From: Algoriphagus lutimaris
GTDB lineage: Bacteria > Bacteroidota > Bacteroidia > Cytophagales > Cyclobacteriaceae
Assembly (NCBI RefSeq): GCF_017051705.1
Contig: NZ_JAFIDJ010000001.1
Location: forward strand, 2,385,786 to 2,449,785
Length of the DNA stretch: 64,000 nucleotides
Direction: 5' to 3'
A program made the position numbers and the translations under genes. Position 1 is the stretch's first letter, and every line of letters begins with the position of its first letter. Positions 34,496 through 44,567 of this stretch are shown here, piece after piece. Under the pieces are notes generated by a model. It saw only the letters and a list, made by a program, of their open reading frames with translations, ran no database searches and was not told the DNA's origin.

Positions 34496-35839
34496 TTATT
34501 CATTCATTTCTCTCAAACGAGAAATACAATGATCCAATGATCGATAGTGATGATAAATACCTTTCCAGATATTTCCTTTCCCGACCCTCTTTAATTCAGG
34601 TTGCTTATCCAATCCACCTGAATACCAGTCTCCATGTTCATGATCTATTAGGTAGGTATCGGTATATCCCCAGAGGGTTAAGAATTTCTGAAAATAGTCT
34701 TGGGGATCTTCCGGATATAATTCTGCCATTAAAAGAAGTGCATTCATCCCCTCTGCCTGTGCCCACCAGTTTTTGGTATCATGAGTAATCCGGAATCCAT
34801 CGTTGAAATAATATCCCTCATCATAAAAACCTCCAACTTCATTATCCCATCCATTTTCCAAGGCATGATCAATCATCTTCTTGGCAATTAGATGAGTGAT
34901 TTCATCATGACCCCAGCCCAATTCCTCTGAAGCTTCAATCATTAAAAAGCCCGTTTCCACATCGTGACCAAAAGAAACATGATCGAGGTTATGATGATTC
35001 AAAATCACCTCATCTGTAGAATCTCTGAAGGATACGGGCGTCCAATCCGGTAACAAGAATAAGGTCAAATACCCTTTTTCAGTCACTATCTGATCTCGGA
35101 TCAATAATAACATCTCTTCCAGTCTCCTTTTCAAAATTGGATCTGGCCATACCTGGTACAATTCCGTAAATGCCTCCAAAATATGGATTGAGCTATTTTG
35201 GTCCTTATATCCCAAATCAGAGGTTGAAGGAGTAGAACTTGGTCTAGAAATTGGGGTTCCATCTGGGTCTAAATGCTGGTAATATCCTCCATCGATAGAG
35301 TCATGGGCATGGAGGTCCAGCCAATGAAAGGCATCCTTAGCCAATTCTAAAGCGGATTCATCCTTGGTAGCATCATAATAGGCAGCTAATGCAAAGATAC
35401 CAAAGGCATTTCCATAGGCCGTTTTCATTGGGTCCCCAATTTGATTTCCCTGTTTGTCCACTAACCAATAAAACCCTCCATGTTCGGGGTCCCACATTTT
35501 ATCTCTTAGAAATTCATACCCATGCTTAGCTCCCTTCAAATAATAGGAGGTTTCAGGATACTTTTTGGAAGCTTTCGCATTGGTCCAAACATGCCGGGAC
35601 TGGGTGACAATCATTTTCTCCTGTTTTTCACCAGGAATAAAATCGTAGGAAAAATTACTAAAGAACCCTCCATCTACAGTATCCATTGATAAGGGGTACC
35701 ATTTATCCAAAACCTCAGTTTTGAGGTGATGCTCCATTTGATCTGCAATAATTTCATTCGAACTCTTGATGCCATCTTTTTCTTTACAAGAGAATACGAT
35801 TAGCATCGAAGAAAAAAGTAAGAAAAAGGAGGACTTCAT
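34496..35839 (-). CDS. AGE-family epimerase/isomerase lipoprotein
   Basis: About 447 residues from the ATG at 35839, which starts the signal sequence MKSSFFLLFSSMLIVFSC with lipobox I-V-F-S-C; ATGs at 35854 and 35851 lie just upstream. The mature part is an (alpha/alpha)6 barrel of the N-acylglucosamine 2-epimerase/cellobiose epimerase family: G-G-F-F-S-N-F near the N-terminus, the H-V-W-T-N-A-K helix, HGGFYWLVDKQG, the central H-D-V-E-T-G-F-L and W-W-A-Q-A-E-G-M-N-A-L. Most family members are cytoplasmic; a lipidated periplasmic version suggests action on imported oligosaccharide. It begins 13-28 bases after mutB on the same strand but no functional link is evident. Confidence 0.82.
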   Translation of the reverse strand: MKSSFFLLFSSMLIVFSCKEKDGIKSSNEIIADQMEHHLKTEVLDKWYPLSMDTVDGGFFSNFSYDFIPGEKQEKMIVTQSRHVWTNAKASKKYPETSYYLKGAKHGYEFLRDKMWDPEHGGFYWLVDKQGNQIGDPMKTAYGNAFGIFALAAYYDATKDESALELAKDAFHWLDLHAHDSIDGGYYQHLDPDGTPISRPSSTPSTSDLGYKDQNSSIHILEAFTELYQVWPDPILKRRLEEMLLLIRDQIVTEKGYLTLFLLPDWTPVSFRDSTDEVILNHHNLDHVSFGHDVETGFLMIEASEELGWGHDEITHLIAKKMIDHALENGWDNEVGGFYDEGYYFNDGFRITHDTKNWWAQAEGMNALLLMAELYPEDPQDYFQKFLTLWGYTDTYLIDHEHGDWYSGGLDKQPELKRVGKGNIWKGIYHHYRSLDHCISRLREMNE

Positions 35840-35867
35840 GAGGTCTTGCATCATTGAGTTCGAATTT

Positions 35868-37991
35868 TCACTCTTCGGACAACTTAGTTAATACTTTGAT
35901 TGCTGCTTCTGACAATACAGTCCCTGGTCCAAATACTTCTGCTACACCGGCGTCATAAAGAAATTGATAATCTTTGGAAGGAATCACTCCTCCTGCTACC
36001 ACCATAATATCTGGTCTTCCTAATTCCTTCAAGGCATGAATTAACTGAGGAACCAAGGTCTTATGCCCAGCAGCCAAGGAGGACACGCCTACCACATGAA
36101 CATCATTTTCAATGGCCTGTTCTGCTACTTCTTCTGGCGTTTGGAACAAAGGTCCAATATCCACATCGAAGCCAAGGTCAGCAAAACCGGTGGCAATGAC
36201 TTTAGCACCCCGATCATGTCCATCCTGTCCCATTTTCGCGACCATGATTCTTGGTCTTCTTCCTTCCTCTTCCGCAAATTTATCTGAGAGGGCAATGGCC
36301 TTTTGAAAAGATTCTTGATTTTTCACTTCTGCTGCATAAACTCCTGAGATCGATTTATTTTGAGCCTGATGTCTTCCATATACCTCTTCCATAGCCATGG
36401 AAATTTCCCCCAAGGTTGCTCTGTTTCTGGCCGCATAAATTGCTAACTCCAGTAGATTCCCTTTCCCTGATCTGGCACATTCAGTAATTGCCTTAAGGTC
36501 TTTTTCGACTTTCTCTTGATTTCTTTCTGCTTTCACTCGCTTAATTCTCGCTACCTGGGAATCTCTTACAGCCTGATTATCTACATCTCTAACTTCAATC
36601 TCCGACTCTTCCTCCACCTGATACCTGTTGACCCCTACAATGATATCCTTCCCACTGTCAATTCTTGCTTGCTTTTTTGCAGCCGCTTCTTCAATTCTCA
36701 ATTTTGGAAGCCCAGATTCAATCGCTTTAGCCATCCCTCCCAATTTTTCCACTTCTTCGATCAATTCCCAGGCTCTATTCACCAATTGATCTGTCAAATA
36801 TTCCACATAATAAGACCCTCCCCAAGGATCCACCACATGAGTAATTCCCAATTCTTCCTGCAAGACAAGCTGGGTATTCCGTGCAATTCTCGCTGAAAAA
36901 TCGGTAGGCAGTGCAATAGCCTCATCCAAAGAATTCGTATGTAAAGATTGGGTATGTCCCATGACTGCACCCATAGCTTCCACCGCGGTTCTGGTCACAT
37001 TGTTAAAAGGGTCTTGCTCTGTCAAGGACCAACCAGAAGTTTGACAATGAGTTCTTAAAGCCAAGGATTTTGGAGACTTTGGATTGAACTTTTGTACAAT
37101 TTTAGCCCACAAAAGTCTACCCGCTCTCATTTTGGCTATCTCCATGAAATAATTCATTCCTATGGCCCAAAAAAATGAAAGTCTTGGTGCAAAATCATCT
37201 ATATCCAAACCTGCTTTTACCCCTGTCTTCAAATATTCCCAGCCATCAGCCAAGGTATAGGCCAACTCTAAATCTGCTGTTGCGCCTGCCTCTTGCATAT
37301 GGTACCCTGAAATGGATATGGAGTTGAACTTGGGCATATTTTCCGCTGTATATTCAAAAATATCAGCGATGATTTTCATGGAAGGTTGAGGAGGGTAGAT
37401 ATAGGTATTCCGTACCATAAACTCCTTTAAAATATCATTTTGAATCGTTCCACTTAACTGGGAAGGTTTCACCCCCTGCTCCTCGGCAGCTACAATATAA
37501 AATGCCAAAATTGGGATTACTGCACCGTTCATCGTCATGGATACTGACATATGATCCAAAGGAATTTGATCAAAAAGGATTTTCATATCCTCCACAGTAT
37601 CTATAGCTACTCCAGCTTTTCCAACATCTCCCACTACTCTTGGGTGATCAGAATCATATCCTCTATGGGTTGCAAGGTCAAAGGCCACTGAAAGTCCCTT
37701 TTGCCCTGCAGCTAAATTTCTTCTGTAAAAAGCATTGGATTCCTCCGCTGTACTAAAGCCTGCGTATTGACGTATGGTCCATGGCCTGATCGCATACATG
37801 GTGCTATATGGACCTCTTAAATAGGGAGGGATGCCTGCGCCAAAATGAATATGAGGGAGTTTCTGAATCAATTGAGGATCAAATTCAGAAGGTATTTCAA
37901 TTTGTTCAGGAGAATCCCAAACCTCTTCTTTTACCTGCGTTTTATCCTCTATGGATGGTTTTCTCTGCCAATTATTAAAATCAGGTCTCAT
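35868..37991 (-). CDS. mutB: Methylmalonyl-CoA mutase, large (catalytic) subunit
   Basis: 707 residues, the usual length. A TIM-barrel substrate domain (about 60-420, with [25 protein letters not shown]) and a C-terminal cobalamin-binding domain with D-G-H-D-R-G, His592 being the lower axial ligand of B12 (base-off, His-on). It interconverts methylmalonyl-CoA and succinyl-CoA using adenosylcobalamin. It overlaps mutA by 4 bases (ATGA), and meaB lies 4 kb away on the same strand. The presence of a B12 uptake locus in the same window supports an active enzyme. Confidence 0.98.
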   Translation of the reverse strand: MRPDFNNWQRKPSIEDKTQVKEEVWDSPEQIEIPSEFDPQLIQKLPHIHFGAGIPPYLRGPYSTMYAIRPWTIRQYAGFSTAEESNAFYRRNLAAGQKGLSVAFDLATHRGYDSDHPRVVGDVGKAGVAIDTVEDMKILFDQIPLDHMSVSMTMNGAVIPILAFYIVAAEEQGVKPSQLSGTIQNDILKEFMVRNTYIYPPQPSMKIIADIFEYTAENMPKFNSISISGYHMQEAGATADLELAYTLADGWEYLKTGVKAGLDIDDFAPRLSFFWAIGMNYFMEIAKMRAGRLLWAKIVQKFNPKSPKSLALRTHCQTSGWSLTEQDPFNNVTRTAVEAMGAVMGHTQSLHTNSLDEAIALPTDFSARIARNTQLVLQEELGITHVVDPWGGSYYVEYLTDQLVNRAWELIEEVEKLGGMAKAIESGLPKLRIEEAAAKKQARIDSGKDIIVGVNRYQVEEESEIEVRDVDNQAVRDSQVARIKRVKAERNQEKVEKDLKAITECARSGKGNLLELAIYAARNRATLGEISMAMEEVYGRHQAQNKSISGVYAAEVKNQESFQKAIALSDKFAEEEGRRPRIMVAKMGQDGHDRGAKVIATGFADLGFDVDIGPLFQTPEEVAEQAIENDVHVVGVSSLAAGHKTLVPQLIHALKELGRPDIMVVAGGVIPSKDYQFLYDAGVAEVFGPGTVLSEAAIKVLTKLSEE

Positions 37992-39394
37992 GATTGGTTT
38001 AGGGTTTTCTTTTCTAATAAATAAGTAGCTCGAGTAGGCTTCAATTCATGCGATTCCTCAACTATCTTCTCAAAGGATATTTTCTCAGCCCCCCCCCCTT
38101 TTTCCTCATATTTATTTGCCCCCACTTTTATTTTCTCATGGGTTAGATAAGATTCTTGAATTGAACTCCTCTCCTTTCTCACGATCTCCTGGATTTGCCG
38201 AGATTCAAAATTCTCCAGCCAACCTCCATTCTCTTCAAAATCCCATAATTCCTCCAAGATCTTTGCCCTAAGATTTTCTACCAAAGTATCTATATAATAA
38301 GACCCTGCGGCGGGATCCATCACTTTATCCAAATAGCTTTCTTCTTTCAGAATGTTGGAAACATTTCTGGCCATTCTTTTTTCTAATTCGGATGCCTTTT
38401 CTCCTAATGCTGGACGAACCCAAAGAGTATCTGCTCCTCCAAAGATGGCAGACATGGCTTCGTAGGTTTGTCTGATTAAGTTTGAATTTTGATCAATCAG
38501 GGATTTACTCCAAGTACTACTGGAAATGATAAAATGAAACGAAGAAGAAGATATTTCCTGCCCTAGGTTAAAAGCAAGCTCTTGCAATAAAATTCTTATA
38601 GCTTTTAGCTTGGCGATTTCTGGAAAAAACAACTCCCCCACACTACAGAATACTGCCATATTTTCAAAAAGCATGGCTGTTGATACCGCTTCTTTAATGA
38701 ATGCATCCATCATTTCTACCATCTCAGCCAACCCTAAGAAACTCTGCTGAATGCCATTTGCTCCAGAATCTTCATAAATGGAGAAATCTAAGGTCATGGG
38801 GTAAAAATCACGAAAAGCCGAAAGCTTTTTGATCATTTCTACACCTAGTTTTATGTTTTCCTGAAAATCTCCGTTTCGTTTGATTAAATCCGATGTAGGA
38901 GACCAAATGATTGCTCCTTGTAGCATTCCGGGCTTCACATGAAGAGATTCTATCCAATCCATAATCTGATTAAATATAATTCTAGGAGAAGAGAGAGGTA
39001 CAAAATAAAGTTGAATAAACTCTGTCATCACTCCCTTCAAAACCTCATGTAAGTTTTCCGTACCCCTAAGGTGAATAATGATGGCATCTGCCCCTTGCTG
39101 TAAAACAGAAAGAATTTCCTTATTACAATCCTTATCATCTATTGGATAAAAAGAAACGGCATTATTCCAGATTCTTGGAGAAATGCCAGGCAATTTAGCT
39201 TCTCCATGAAATCTAAAAGCAGGAATAGAATTAGGTATATCCTCGGAACAATAAAATGGGAGTAATTCCACATTATTCCACACTTTATTGATTAAGGTCT
39301 GTTTGAAATCCTTTCCTTTCAAGTCTTTTTTAACCTGCTCAACCCACTGCTCTTTTGTAACATCCAAAAAATTGTAAAAAGATTCTTTTGTCAT
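37988..39394 (-). CDS. mutA: Methylmalonyl-CoA mutase, small subunit
   Basis: 468 residues, related to the mutase barrel (about 30-400, with [43 protein letters not shown] seen in parts) but without catalytic residues and without the C-terminal B12-like domain of the longer (about 600-residue) MutA type; short MutA forms occur in this phylum. It forms the heterodimer with MutB. A run of ten G in the coding strand encodes Gly-Gly-Gly and the first base of Ala at about residues 433-436, close to the end, and is a possible slippage site. It is followed by mutB with an ATGA overlap. Confidence 0.93.
   Translation of the reverse strand: MTKESFYNFLDVTKEQWVEQVKKDLKGKDFKQTLINKVWNNVELLPFYCSEDIPNSIPAFRFHGEAKLPGISPRIWNNAVSFYPIDDKDCNKEILSVLQQGADAIIIHLRGTENLHEVLKGVMTEFIQLYFVPLSSPRIIFNQIMDWIESLHVKPGMLQGAIIWSPTSDLIKRNGDFQENIKLGVEMIKKLSAFRDFYPMTLDFSIYEDSGANGIQQSFLGLAEMVEMMDAFIKEAVSTAMLFENMAVFCSVGELFFPEIAKLKAIRILLQELAFNLGQEISSSSFHFIISSSTWSKSLIDQNSNLIRQTYEAMSAIFGGADTLWVRPALGEKASELEKRMARNVSNILKEESYLDKVMDPAAGSYYIDTLVENLRAKILEELWDFEENGGWLENFESRQIQEIVRKERSSIQESYLTHEKIKVGANKYEEKGGGAEKISFEKIVEESHELKPTRATYLLEKKTLNQS
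38089..38098 (-). repeat. G10 homopolymer inside mutA
   Basis: Ten consecutive G on the mutA coding strand, preceded by five A. A gain or loss of one base would change the last 35 or so residues of MutA and the ATGA junction with mutB. The frame as given is open. Confidence 0.95.
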
Positions 39395-39422
39395 ATTGGG
39401 TTTATATTTTTTTTATTCTTAT

Positions 39423-39430
39423 CAAAAATA
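39423..39430 (-). promoter_or_regulatory. Candidate -7 box for mutA-mutB
   Basis: Minus-strand TATTTTTG fits TAnnTTTG, 29 bases before the mutA start. No clear -33 TTG. Confidence 0.45.
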
Positions 39431-39597
39431 ACCAAATGTGGACGAAAGCCATGAATTGTAATTTAAATGAAAAAATAAAGCCTATTTAAAAAGTTTAATT
39501 ATTTGACTATCAGCTATAAATAAACCCTCAAAATTAAAACAACTCATAACAATTTCATTTTTACCTATAAAATAGATTGAGTTAGGTTCAATTTTAG

Positions 39598-39618
39598 TAG
39601 CAAAATTTCATTTTGCTA
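39598..39618. promoter_or_regulatory. Inverted repeat in the dnaA leader
   Basis: TAGCAAAA-TTTCA-TTTTGCTA, perfect 8-bp arms, about 80-130 bases upstream of dnaA. It could be a hairpin in the leader or a regulator site. Confidence 0.35.
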
Positions 39619-39745
39619 TTAATATTTCAATGGATAAAAAATCCATTATTTCAAGTCAAATCGAATTTTTTATTTACCTGATTTTTCTCCAAATTTGATG
39701 CCCCTGTTATCTCAGGGTCCATCAGATTTTCAGAAATCTTCTCTA

Positions 39746-41164
39746 ATGAGTTCAGAAGCTAGCGCCGTTTGGAATGAATGTTTACGTGTTATTGAACAAC
39801 ACGTCAATGATCAGAGCTTTTCAACTTGGTTTAAGCCAATAAACCCAGTTAAACTCGAAGGAACAAATCTTACGATTCAGGTTCCTAGTCAGTTTTTTTA
39901 CGAGTGGCTGGAAGATAATTATGTACAAGTTTTAAAGCTTGCCATTAAAACGACTTTAGGCCAAGGTGGAAGGCTGGAATATGCCGTGGTGGTAGACCGT
40001 GGAAATTCTGCCAATCAACCCTATGTGGTTTCTTACCCACAGGGAAACAATGGTAAAAAAGGCGCACCAAATCCTCCTGAAGAACAACGTACACCATTTG
40101 AGATGAAATCTCTGGATGCAGAGGCCCTGACAAAAAGCAACTTAAACCCGAATTACACTTTCTCTGCTTACATAGAAGGGGATTGTAATAGATTGGCTAG
40201 ATCTGCAGGGTTTGCAGTAGCTACCAAACCTGGCATAACCTCTTTTAACCCCTTAATGGTTTATGGTGGTGTTGGACTTGGTAAAACCCACCTAGTGCAG
40301 GCTATCGGAAACGAAATCAAAAATGGCCCCGAAGATAAGTTTGTGCTGTATGTTTCCTCTGAGAAATTTGTAAACCAATTCATGGACTCCATCAAAGACG
40401 GAAATGTGAAGAGTTTTACAAACTTTTACATGCAAGTGGATGTCCTCATCATTGATGATATTCAATTTTTGGCAGGTAAAGACAGAACCCAAGAAATGTT
40501 CTTCCATATCTTTAACCACTTACACCAAAACAAGAAGCAAATCATCATGACCTCGGATTGTCCTCCGAGAGATTTGAAAGGACTGGAAGAGCGATTGCTT
40601 TCTCGTTTTAAATGGGGACTGACGGCAGATCTTCAAATGCCTGATTTTGAAACAAGGGTAGCAATTATTCGAAGAAAAATGCAGTCTGAAGGAATTTCTA
40701 TTCCAGATGATGTAGTTGAATACTTGGCCTATACAGTCGATACCAACGTTCGTGAACTGGAGGGAATTCTTATTTCATTGATCGCTCATGCTTCTTTGAG
40801 CCGGGTTGAGATTAGCTTAGAGCTTGCCAAGACGGTGATGAAAAACATCATCAAAGACATTGAAACTGAGGTTGGGATTGATTATATCCAAAAAACAGTT
40901 TCAGAATATTATGGCATTGCGCTAGACGACCTCAAAGCAAAAACGCGTAAAAAAGAAATTGTGGTGGCGAGACAGGTAGCCATGTATTTTTCTAAAGAAT
41001 TCACCAACCACTCTTTAAAGTCTATTGGTTATCATTTTGGAGGCAGAGACCATTCCACGGTAATCCATGCTGTACAAACAGTAAATGACTTAATGGAAAC
41101 GGATAGCTCTTTCCGAAATGCGGTCAATGAATTAAAGAAAAAATTCAAAATGAGATCCTATTAA
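39746..41164 (+). CDS. dnaA: Chromosomal replication initiator DnaA
   Basis: About 472 residues from the ATG at 39746 (in-frame ATG at 39698 and TTG at 39695 would add 16-17 residues; 39746 gives a leader of usual length before VWNECLRVIEQHV). Domain I lies at 1-75, then a linker, AAA+ domain III with Walker A GGVGLGKTH and Walker B VLIIDDIQF, and domain IV with the DNA-binding signature GGRDHSTVIHAV. It binds origin DnaA boxes and opens the duplex. Single gene; flanked by genes of propionate/B12 metabolism rather than dnaN, as often in Bacteroidota. Confidence 0.97.
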   Translation: MSSEASAVWNECLRVIEQHVNDQSFSTWFKPINPVKLEGTNLTIQVPSQFFYEWLEDNYVQVLKLAIKTTLGQGGRLEYAVVVDRGNSANQPYVVSYPQGNNGKKGAPNPPEEQRTPFEMKSLDAEALTKSNLNPNYTFSAYIEGDCNRLARSAGFAVATKPGITSFNPLMVYGGVGLGKTHLVQAIGNEIKNGPEDKFVLYVSSEKFVNQFMDSIKDGNVKSFTNFYMQVDVLIIDDIQFLAGKDRTQEMFFHIFNHLHQNKKQIIMTSDCPPRDLKGLEERLLSRFKWGLTADLQMPDFETRVAIIRRKMQSEGISIPDDVVEYLAYTVDTNVRELEGILISLIAHASLSRVEISLELAKTVMKNIIKDIETEVGIDYIQKTVSEYYGIALDDLKAKTRKKEIVVARQVAMYFSKEFTNHSLKSIGYHFGGRDHSTVIHAVQTVNDLMETDSSFRNAVNELKKKFKMRSY

Positions 41165-41175
41165 TAAAGAGGATT

Positions 41176-41925
41176 TCACTTTTTTACAATTTCTTCTAAT
41201 TCATCCAAATCAAACTCTAACTCTGTGTAGCCTAAGGAATAGGGTCCTATTTCATAAGGGATATAAATAAGCTTCAACTTGTCTCCTTCATACCCAAAGG
41301 CATTTGGAATAAAGAATCCAGTATCAGGCAAAAAGAATCGGCCATCATCCTTCAAAGCAACACCCTCTTCCACTTGATGAAATTCTCTAAATGCCTTCTC
41401 AGCTAATTCTAGAAACTTTTCTTGATCAAGAATTAATTCCTCCTCAGTCAAAAGTTCCCCAGAAGTCTTATCAAAATTCAAAAAATTCACACTGGAATTT
41501 GGATGTGCTCCTCCTGTAAAATTGAATTCAGTAAATTTGATACTGACCAAACTATCCGACTCATACGTTTTCTCTGAGTCAATTTCAATCGTCCATCCCC
41601 CTGGAGAATCAGGAAAATCCTGTTTGAACCTATTATAGGAGGTCACAAAGTCCTTAGCAGCTGTTGCCAAATCTGCAAAGACGGTATCTTGTCTAAAATA
41701 AGCCAATAAATGGCTAAAAACAGCCTTATTGATGTTAGTCCCTACTTCGGTTCCAAAAGCTTCCTCCCAGGCAATATTTACTTTTGCACAGGGTTCAGCA
41801 GAACAAGGTTCTGTGACAAATTCTTTCTTTGAAAAACTTAAACTTTGTCTTTCCTCCTTGGAAGGATGACAGCTTATCAAAGCGAGAAGTATGATTATTG
41901 AAAACGCCTTCATGGGAAAAATCAT
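41176..41925 (-). CDS. DUF3298/DUF4163 lipoprotein
   Basis: 249 residues. The signal with lipobox L-A-L-I-S-C puts the lipid Cys at 19. The mature protein has a DUF4163-like first part (VNIAWEEAFGTEVGTNINKAVF, then FTGGAHPNSSVNFLNFD, the conserved G-G-A-H-P) and a C-terminal DUF3298 domain (LKLIYIPYEIGPYSLGYTELEF), as in RsiV-type and other envelope proteins of unknown role. It is translationally coupled to meaB by a TAATG junction, although a functional link is not obvious. An internal ATG at 41913 is an alternative start. Confidence 0.8.
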   Translation of the reverse strand: MIFPMKAFSIIILLALISCHPSKEERQSLSFSKKEFVTEPCSAEPCAKVNIAWEEAFGTEVGTNINKAVFSHLLAYFRQDTVFADLATAAKDFVTSYNRFKQDFPDSPGGWTIEIDSEKTYESDSLVSIKFTEFNFTGGAHPNSSVNFLNFDKTSGELLTEEELILDQEKFLELAEKAFREFHQVEEGVALKDDGRFFLPDTGFFIPNAFGYEGDKLKLIYIPYEIGPYSLGYTELEFDLDELEEIVKK

Positions 41926-42911
41926 TAATCTTTAAAAAATAAATCCATCAATTCCCTGGCCAAAGACAAGGGGCTTACTTCTCCAGATTGTACTCTCCCT
42001 TTTTCCGAGGCTAGTTTTGCTTGAATTTGGGAATTCTCCATAAACCTGTGAATCAACAAAAATTGAAGATTTTCTTCCAACCATTTCATCCTTTGTTCAG
42101 ATCGATTTTTCTCCTTAAATCCAGATTCCAAGGTAATCGCTTCATAACTTGAAATCATGTCCCAGATCTTATCCAATCCAAAATTGGTAATGGAAGAAGC
42201 GATAGAAACAGGAGGTGTCCAACCACTTTCACTTAGAGGAAATAAATGTAAGGCATTTTGATAGGTGGATTTCGCTTTCTTTGCCATCACTAAATTATCT
42301 CCATCAGCTTTGTTGATCACGATTCCATCAGCCATTTCCATGATGCCTTTTTTGATTCCCTGCAACTCATCACCTGCACCAGCCAACACTAGCAGGAGAA
42401 AAAAATCGACCATGTTTTTGACGGAAGTTTCTGATTGTCCTACACCAACGGTTTCCACCAAAATCACATCATATCCTGCTGCTTCACATAAGAGCATGGC
42501 TTCCCTTGTCTTTGCTGCCACTCCTCCTAAGGTATCCCCAGCAGGGCTCGGTCGAATAAACGCATTTTTATTCAGAGACAATTTTTCCATTCTGGTTTTG
42601 TCACCAAGGATACTTCCCTTACTTTTTTGACTACTTGGATCGATGGCCAAAACTGCTAGCTTTTTCCCTTTTTCCAGCAAGAGACTTCCAAAAGACTCAA
42701 TAAACGTGCTCTTTCCTACTCCTGGAACTCCTGTAATCCCGATACGAATGGATTTTCCAGTTGCCGGTAAAATTTCCTGAACCAACTGAGAAGCCAATTT
42801 CGCATCTTGGGCCAGACTGCTTTCGACCAAGGTAATCGCGCGGCTTAATACCACCCTATCTCCTTTTAGTATTCCGGATTTAAATGCTTCTAAGCTTAAT
42901 CTTTTCTTCAT
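41925..42911 (-). CDS. meaB: Methylmalonyl-CoA mutase-associated GTPase MeaB
   Basis: 328 residues. Walker A (GxxxxGKS) is GVPGVGKS at 61-68; Asp-containing switch motifs AIDPSSQKSKGSILGDKTRM and VETVGVGQSE follow, and N-K-A-D gives guanine specificity. MeaB/ArgK-type G3E-like GTPases protect MutAB from inactivation and gate delivery of adenosylcobalamin. Its substrates mutA-mutB lie 4 kb away on the same strand across dnaA. It overlaps the upstream membrane protein by 4 bases (ATGA) and the downstream lipoprotein by 1 base. Confidence 0.95.
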   Translation of the reverse strand: MKKRLSLEAFKSGILKGDRVVLSRAITLVESSLAQDAKLASQLVQEILPATGKSIRIGITGVPGVGKSTFIESFGSLLLEKGKKLAVLAIDPSSQKSKGSILGDKTRMEKLSLNKNAFIRPSPAGDTLGGVAAKTREAMLLCEAAGYDVILVETVGVGQSETSVKNMVDFFLLLVLAGAGDELQGIKKGIMEMADGIVINKADGDNLVMAKKAKSTYQNALHLFPLSESGWTPPVSIASSITNFGLDKIWDMISSYEAITLESGFKEKNRSEQRMKWLEENLQFLLIHRFMENSQIQAKLASEKGRVQSGEVSPLSLARELMDLFFKD

Positions 42912-43315
42912 TCGGGATATCCATCAATAAATTTCACATCTCCCATTGGACCTTTCTCATAGGTGGCAATGACATAGGGAATATATCCAGAAGAAAAATA
43001 GGGAGGAGTTGGAGAGAGACTAATTTCTTGGTCTATTTCCTCAGAGAAAAAAAACACCATGGTTCTTCCGTATTTGGTGTGCGGTTGAAAATCCCCAAAT
43101 GCCTTCATCCATTCCTGGTCCGTATCCAAAGCTTTTACAGCAATAATCCGAACCACAGGACCCGTGTTATTCTCATTTCGATAATTGGATATTGGAGTAT
43201 ATTTTCCTTCAAACTGTTCCAATCCAGGTTGAGTCAGACTTTCCATCCCTATCCAAAAAACAAGGACAAGGACCAATAAAGTCAATAAATAGAAAATCAA
43301 TTTTGAGCTTTTCAA
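42908..43315 (-). CDS. Membrane-anchored protein of unknown function
   Basis: 135 residues with one N-terminal membrane segment (about 6-23) and a periplasmic alpha/beta-like remainder including ISNYRNENNTGPVVRIIAV and GRTMVFFFSEEID. I do not recognise the family. First gene of a coupled three-gene unit with meaB and the DUF3298 lipoprotein. Confidence 0.65.
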   Translation of the reverse strand: MKSSKLIFYLLTLLVLVLVFWIGMESLTQPGLEQFEGKYTPISNYRNENNTGPVVRIIAVKALDTDQEWMKAFGDFQPHTKYGRTMVFFFSEEIDQEISLSPTPPYFSSGYIPYVIATYEKGPMGDVKFIDGYPE

Positions 43316-43369
43316 GAACTTAAGAGGGTTTACGAGGTTTAGACCTTAATTTAGCCGAAAATTCTGACA

Positions 43370-43909
43370 ATGGGATTCGAGTACATAAAGGCTTTACACA
43401 TCATTTTCGTAGTCACCTGGTTTGCAGGGCTTTTCTACATCGTTCGATTATTTATTTATCAGACGGAAGCAATGGAGCGACCGGAGGAGGAACGTGCCAT
43501 TCTAAAGCCTCAGCTTGACTTGATGGCTTCCAGACTCTGGTACATTATTACCTGGCCCTCTGCCATTCTCACTTTAATTTTTGGAACCTGGGTTCTAAGT
43601 TACAGAATGGGTTATTTAGAAATGGGCTTCATGCATGCCAAATTGGCCTTCGTCCTTTTACTCTATGGCTATCATTTTGGTTGCCATAAATTATTCAAGG
43701 AATTACAGGCTGGCAGAACTAGATGGAGCTCAACTCAGTTGAGGATATGGAATGAGGCATCCACCTTATTGCTATTTGCAATAGTGTTCCTCATTGTTCT
43801 TAAAAACCTACTCAGCATGGTCTGGGGCTTATTAGGTCTAATTGGTCTGGGAATCACCTTAATGATTGCCATCAGGATTTATAAAAAATACAGAAACAAA
43901 AATTCATGA
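43370..43909 (+). CDS. hemJ: HemJ-like protoporphyrinogen IX oxidase (CopD-like fold)
   Basis: 179 residues, about four to five membrane helices. The opening ALHIIFVVTWFAGLFYIVRL carries the conserved His of HemJ, and the M-H-A-K-L-x-F segment (GFMHAKLAFVLLLYGYH) holds further conserved residues (UPF0093). HemJ oxidises protoporphyrinogen IX to protoporphyrin IX in heme synthesis. The following genes encode SCO and cytochrome c, so the operon links heme and respiratory assembly. CopD-family copper transport is the alternative reading, since the families look alike. Confidence 0.8.
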   Translation: MGFEYIKALHIIFVVTWFAGLFYIVRLFIYQTEAMERPEEERAILKPQLDLMASRLWYIITWPSAILTLIFGTWVLSYRMGYLEMGFMHAKLAFVLLLYGYHFGCHKLFKELQAGRTRWSSTQLRIWNEASTLLLFAIVFLIVLKNLLSMVWGLLGLIGLGITLMIAIRIYKKYRNKNS

Positions 43910-43913
43910 TCTC

Positions 43914-44567
43914 ATGAAATTCAAAGTTAGCATCCCCTTATTCACCATCATTGCCTTCAGTTTTTGGCAATGCAATCCTGCACCTGTGGAAAACGAAGGT
44001 CCATTACCTATCCTTGGAAATTTTCATGTTAATGATATAGAAATCGAGGGAAAAATCCTCAAAGACACAGTATATCATACCATTGCAGATTTTGCATTTG
44101 TGAATCAGGACGGAGACACTATTACCAATGCAGATGTCAACGGTAAAGTTTATGTAGCTGATTTTTTCTTCACTACCTGCCCTACTATTTGCCCTATTAT
44201 GAAAAAAGAAATGTTAAGGATCTATGAACAATACAAAGACAACTCAAACTTCAAAATTTTGAGTCATTCCATTGATCCAAGGCACGATACTCAAGATGTG
44301 TTGAAGGACTATTCTGTCAAATTGGGCATTCCAGATGCAAGCACTTGGAATTTCCTGACTGGAGATTCCGAAAAGATCTTTGAAATAGGACAAACTAGCT
44401 ACTTGACTACAGCCATGGAGGACCAAAATGAAGCAGGTGGCTTTTTGCACAGTGGTGCCTTTTTACTCATCGATCAAAAAGGTAGAATCCGAGGGGTGTA
44501 CGATGGAACCAAAGAAGACCAAGTCACCAAATTAATTAATGATATTCCAAAAATTCTAGGAGAATGA
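43914..44567 (+). CDS. SCO1/SenC-family copper chaperone lipoprotein
   Basis: About 218 residues from the ATG at 43914 (an upstream ATG at 43866 lies inside hemJ and is rejected). The signal ends at Cys20 (S-F-W-Q-C). The thioredoxin-like domain has the copper-binding C-P-T-I-C pair (Cys89, Cys93) and His179 (FLHSGAFLL). SCO proteins load or reduce the CuA site of cytochrome oxidase. It begins 4 bases after hemJ and overlaps the cytochrome c gene by 4 bases (ATGA), so all three are co-transcribed. Confidence 0.92.
   Translation: MKFKVSIPLFTIIAFSFWQCNPAPVENEGPLPILGNFHVNDIEIEGKILKDTVYHTIADFAFVNQDGDTITNADVNGKVYVADFFFTTCPTICPIMKKEMLRIYEQYKDNSNFKILSHSIDPRHDTQDVLKDYSVKLGIPDASTWNFLTGDSEKIFEIGQTSYLTTAMEDQNEAGGFLHSGAFLLIDQKGRIRGVYDGTKEDQVTKLINDIPKILGE

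Larger units (their letters stand above)
39395..39697. other. Intergenic region between mutA and dnaA
   Basis: About 300 AT-rich bases between divergent genes. Contains a minus-strand TATTTTTG -7 box for mutAB at 39423-39430 and a small inverted repeat at 39598-39618 on the dnaA side. I see no cluster of TTATNCACA DnaA boxes, so no sign of a replication origin here. Confidence 0.6.

Noticed and set aside
39395-39697. Possible replication origin beside dnaA
   Set aside because: No cluster of DnaA boxes or repeated 13-mers seen; AT-rich but otherwise a plain divergent promoter region.
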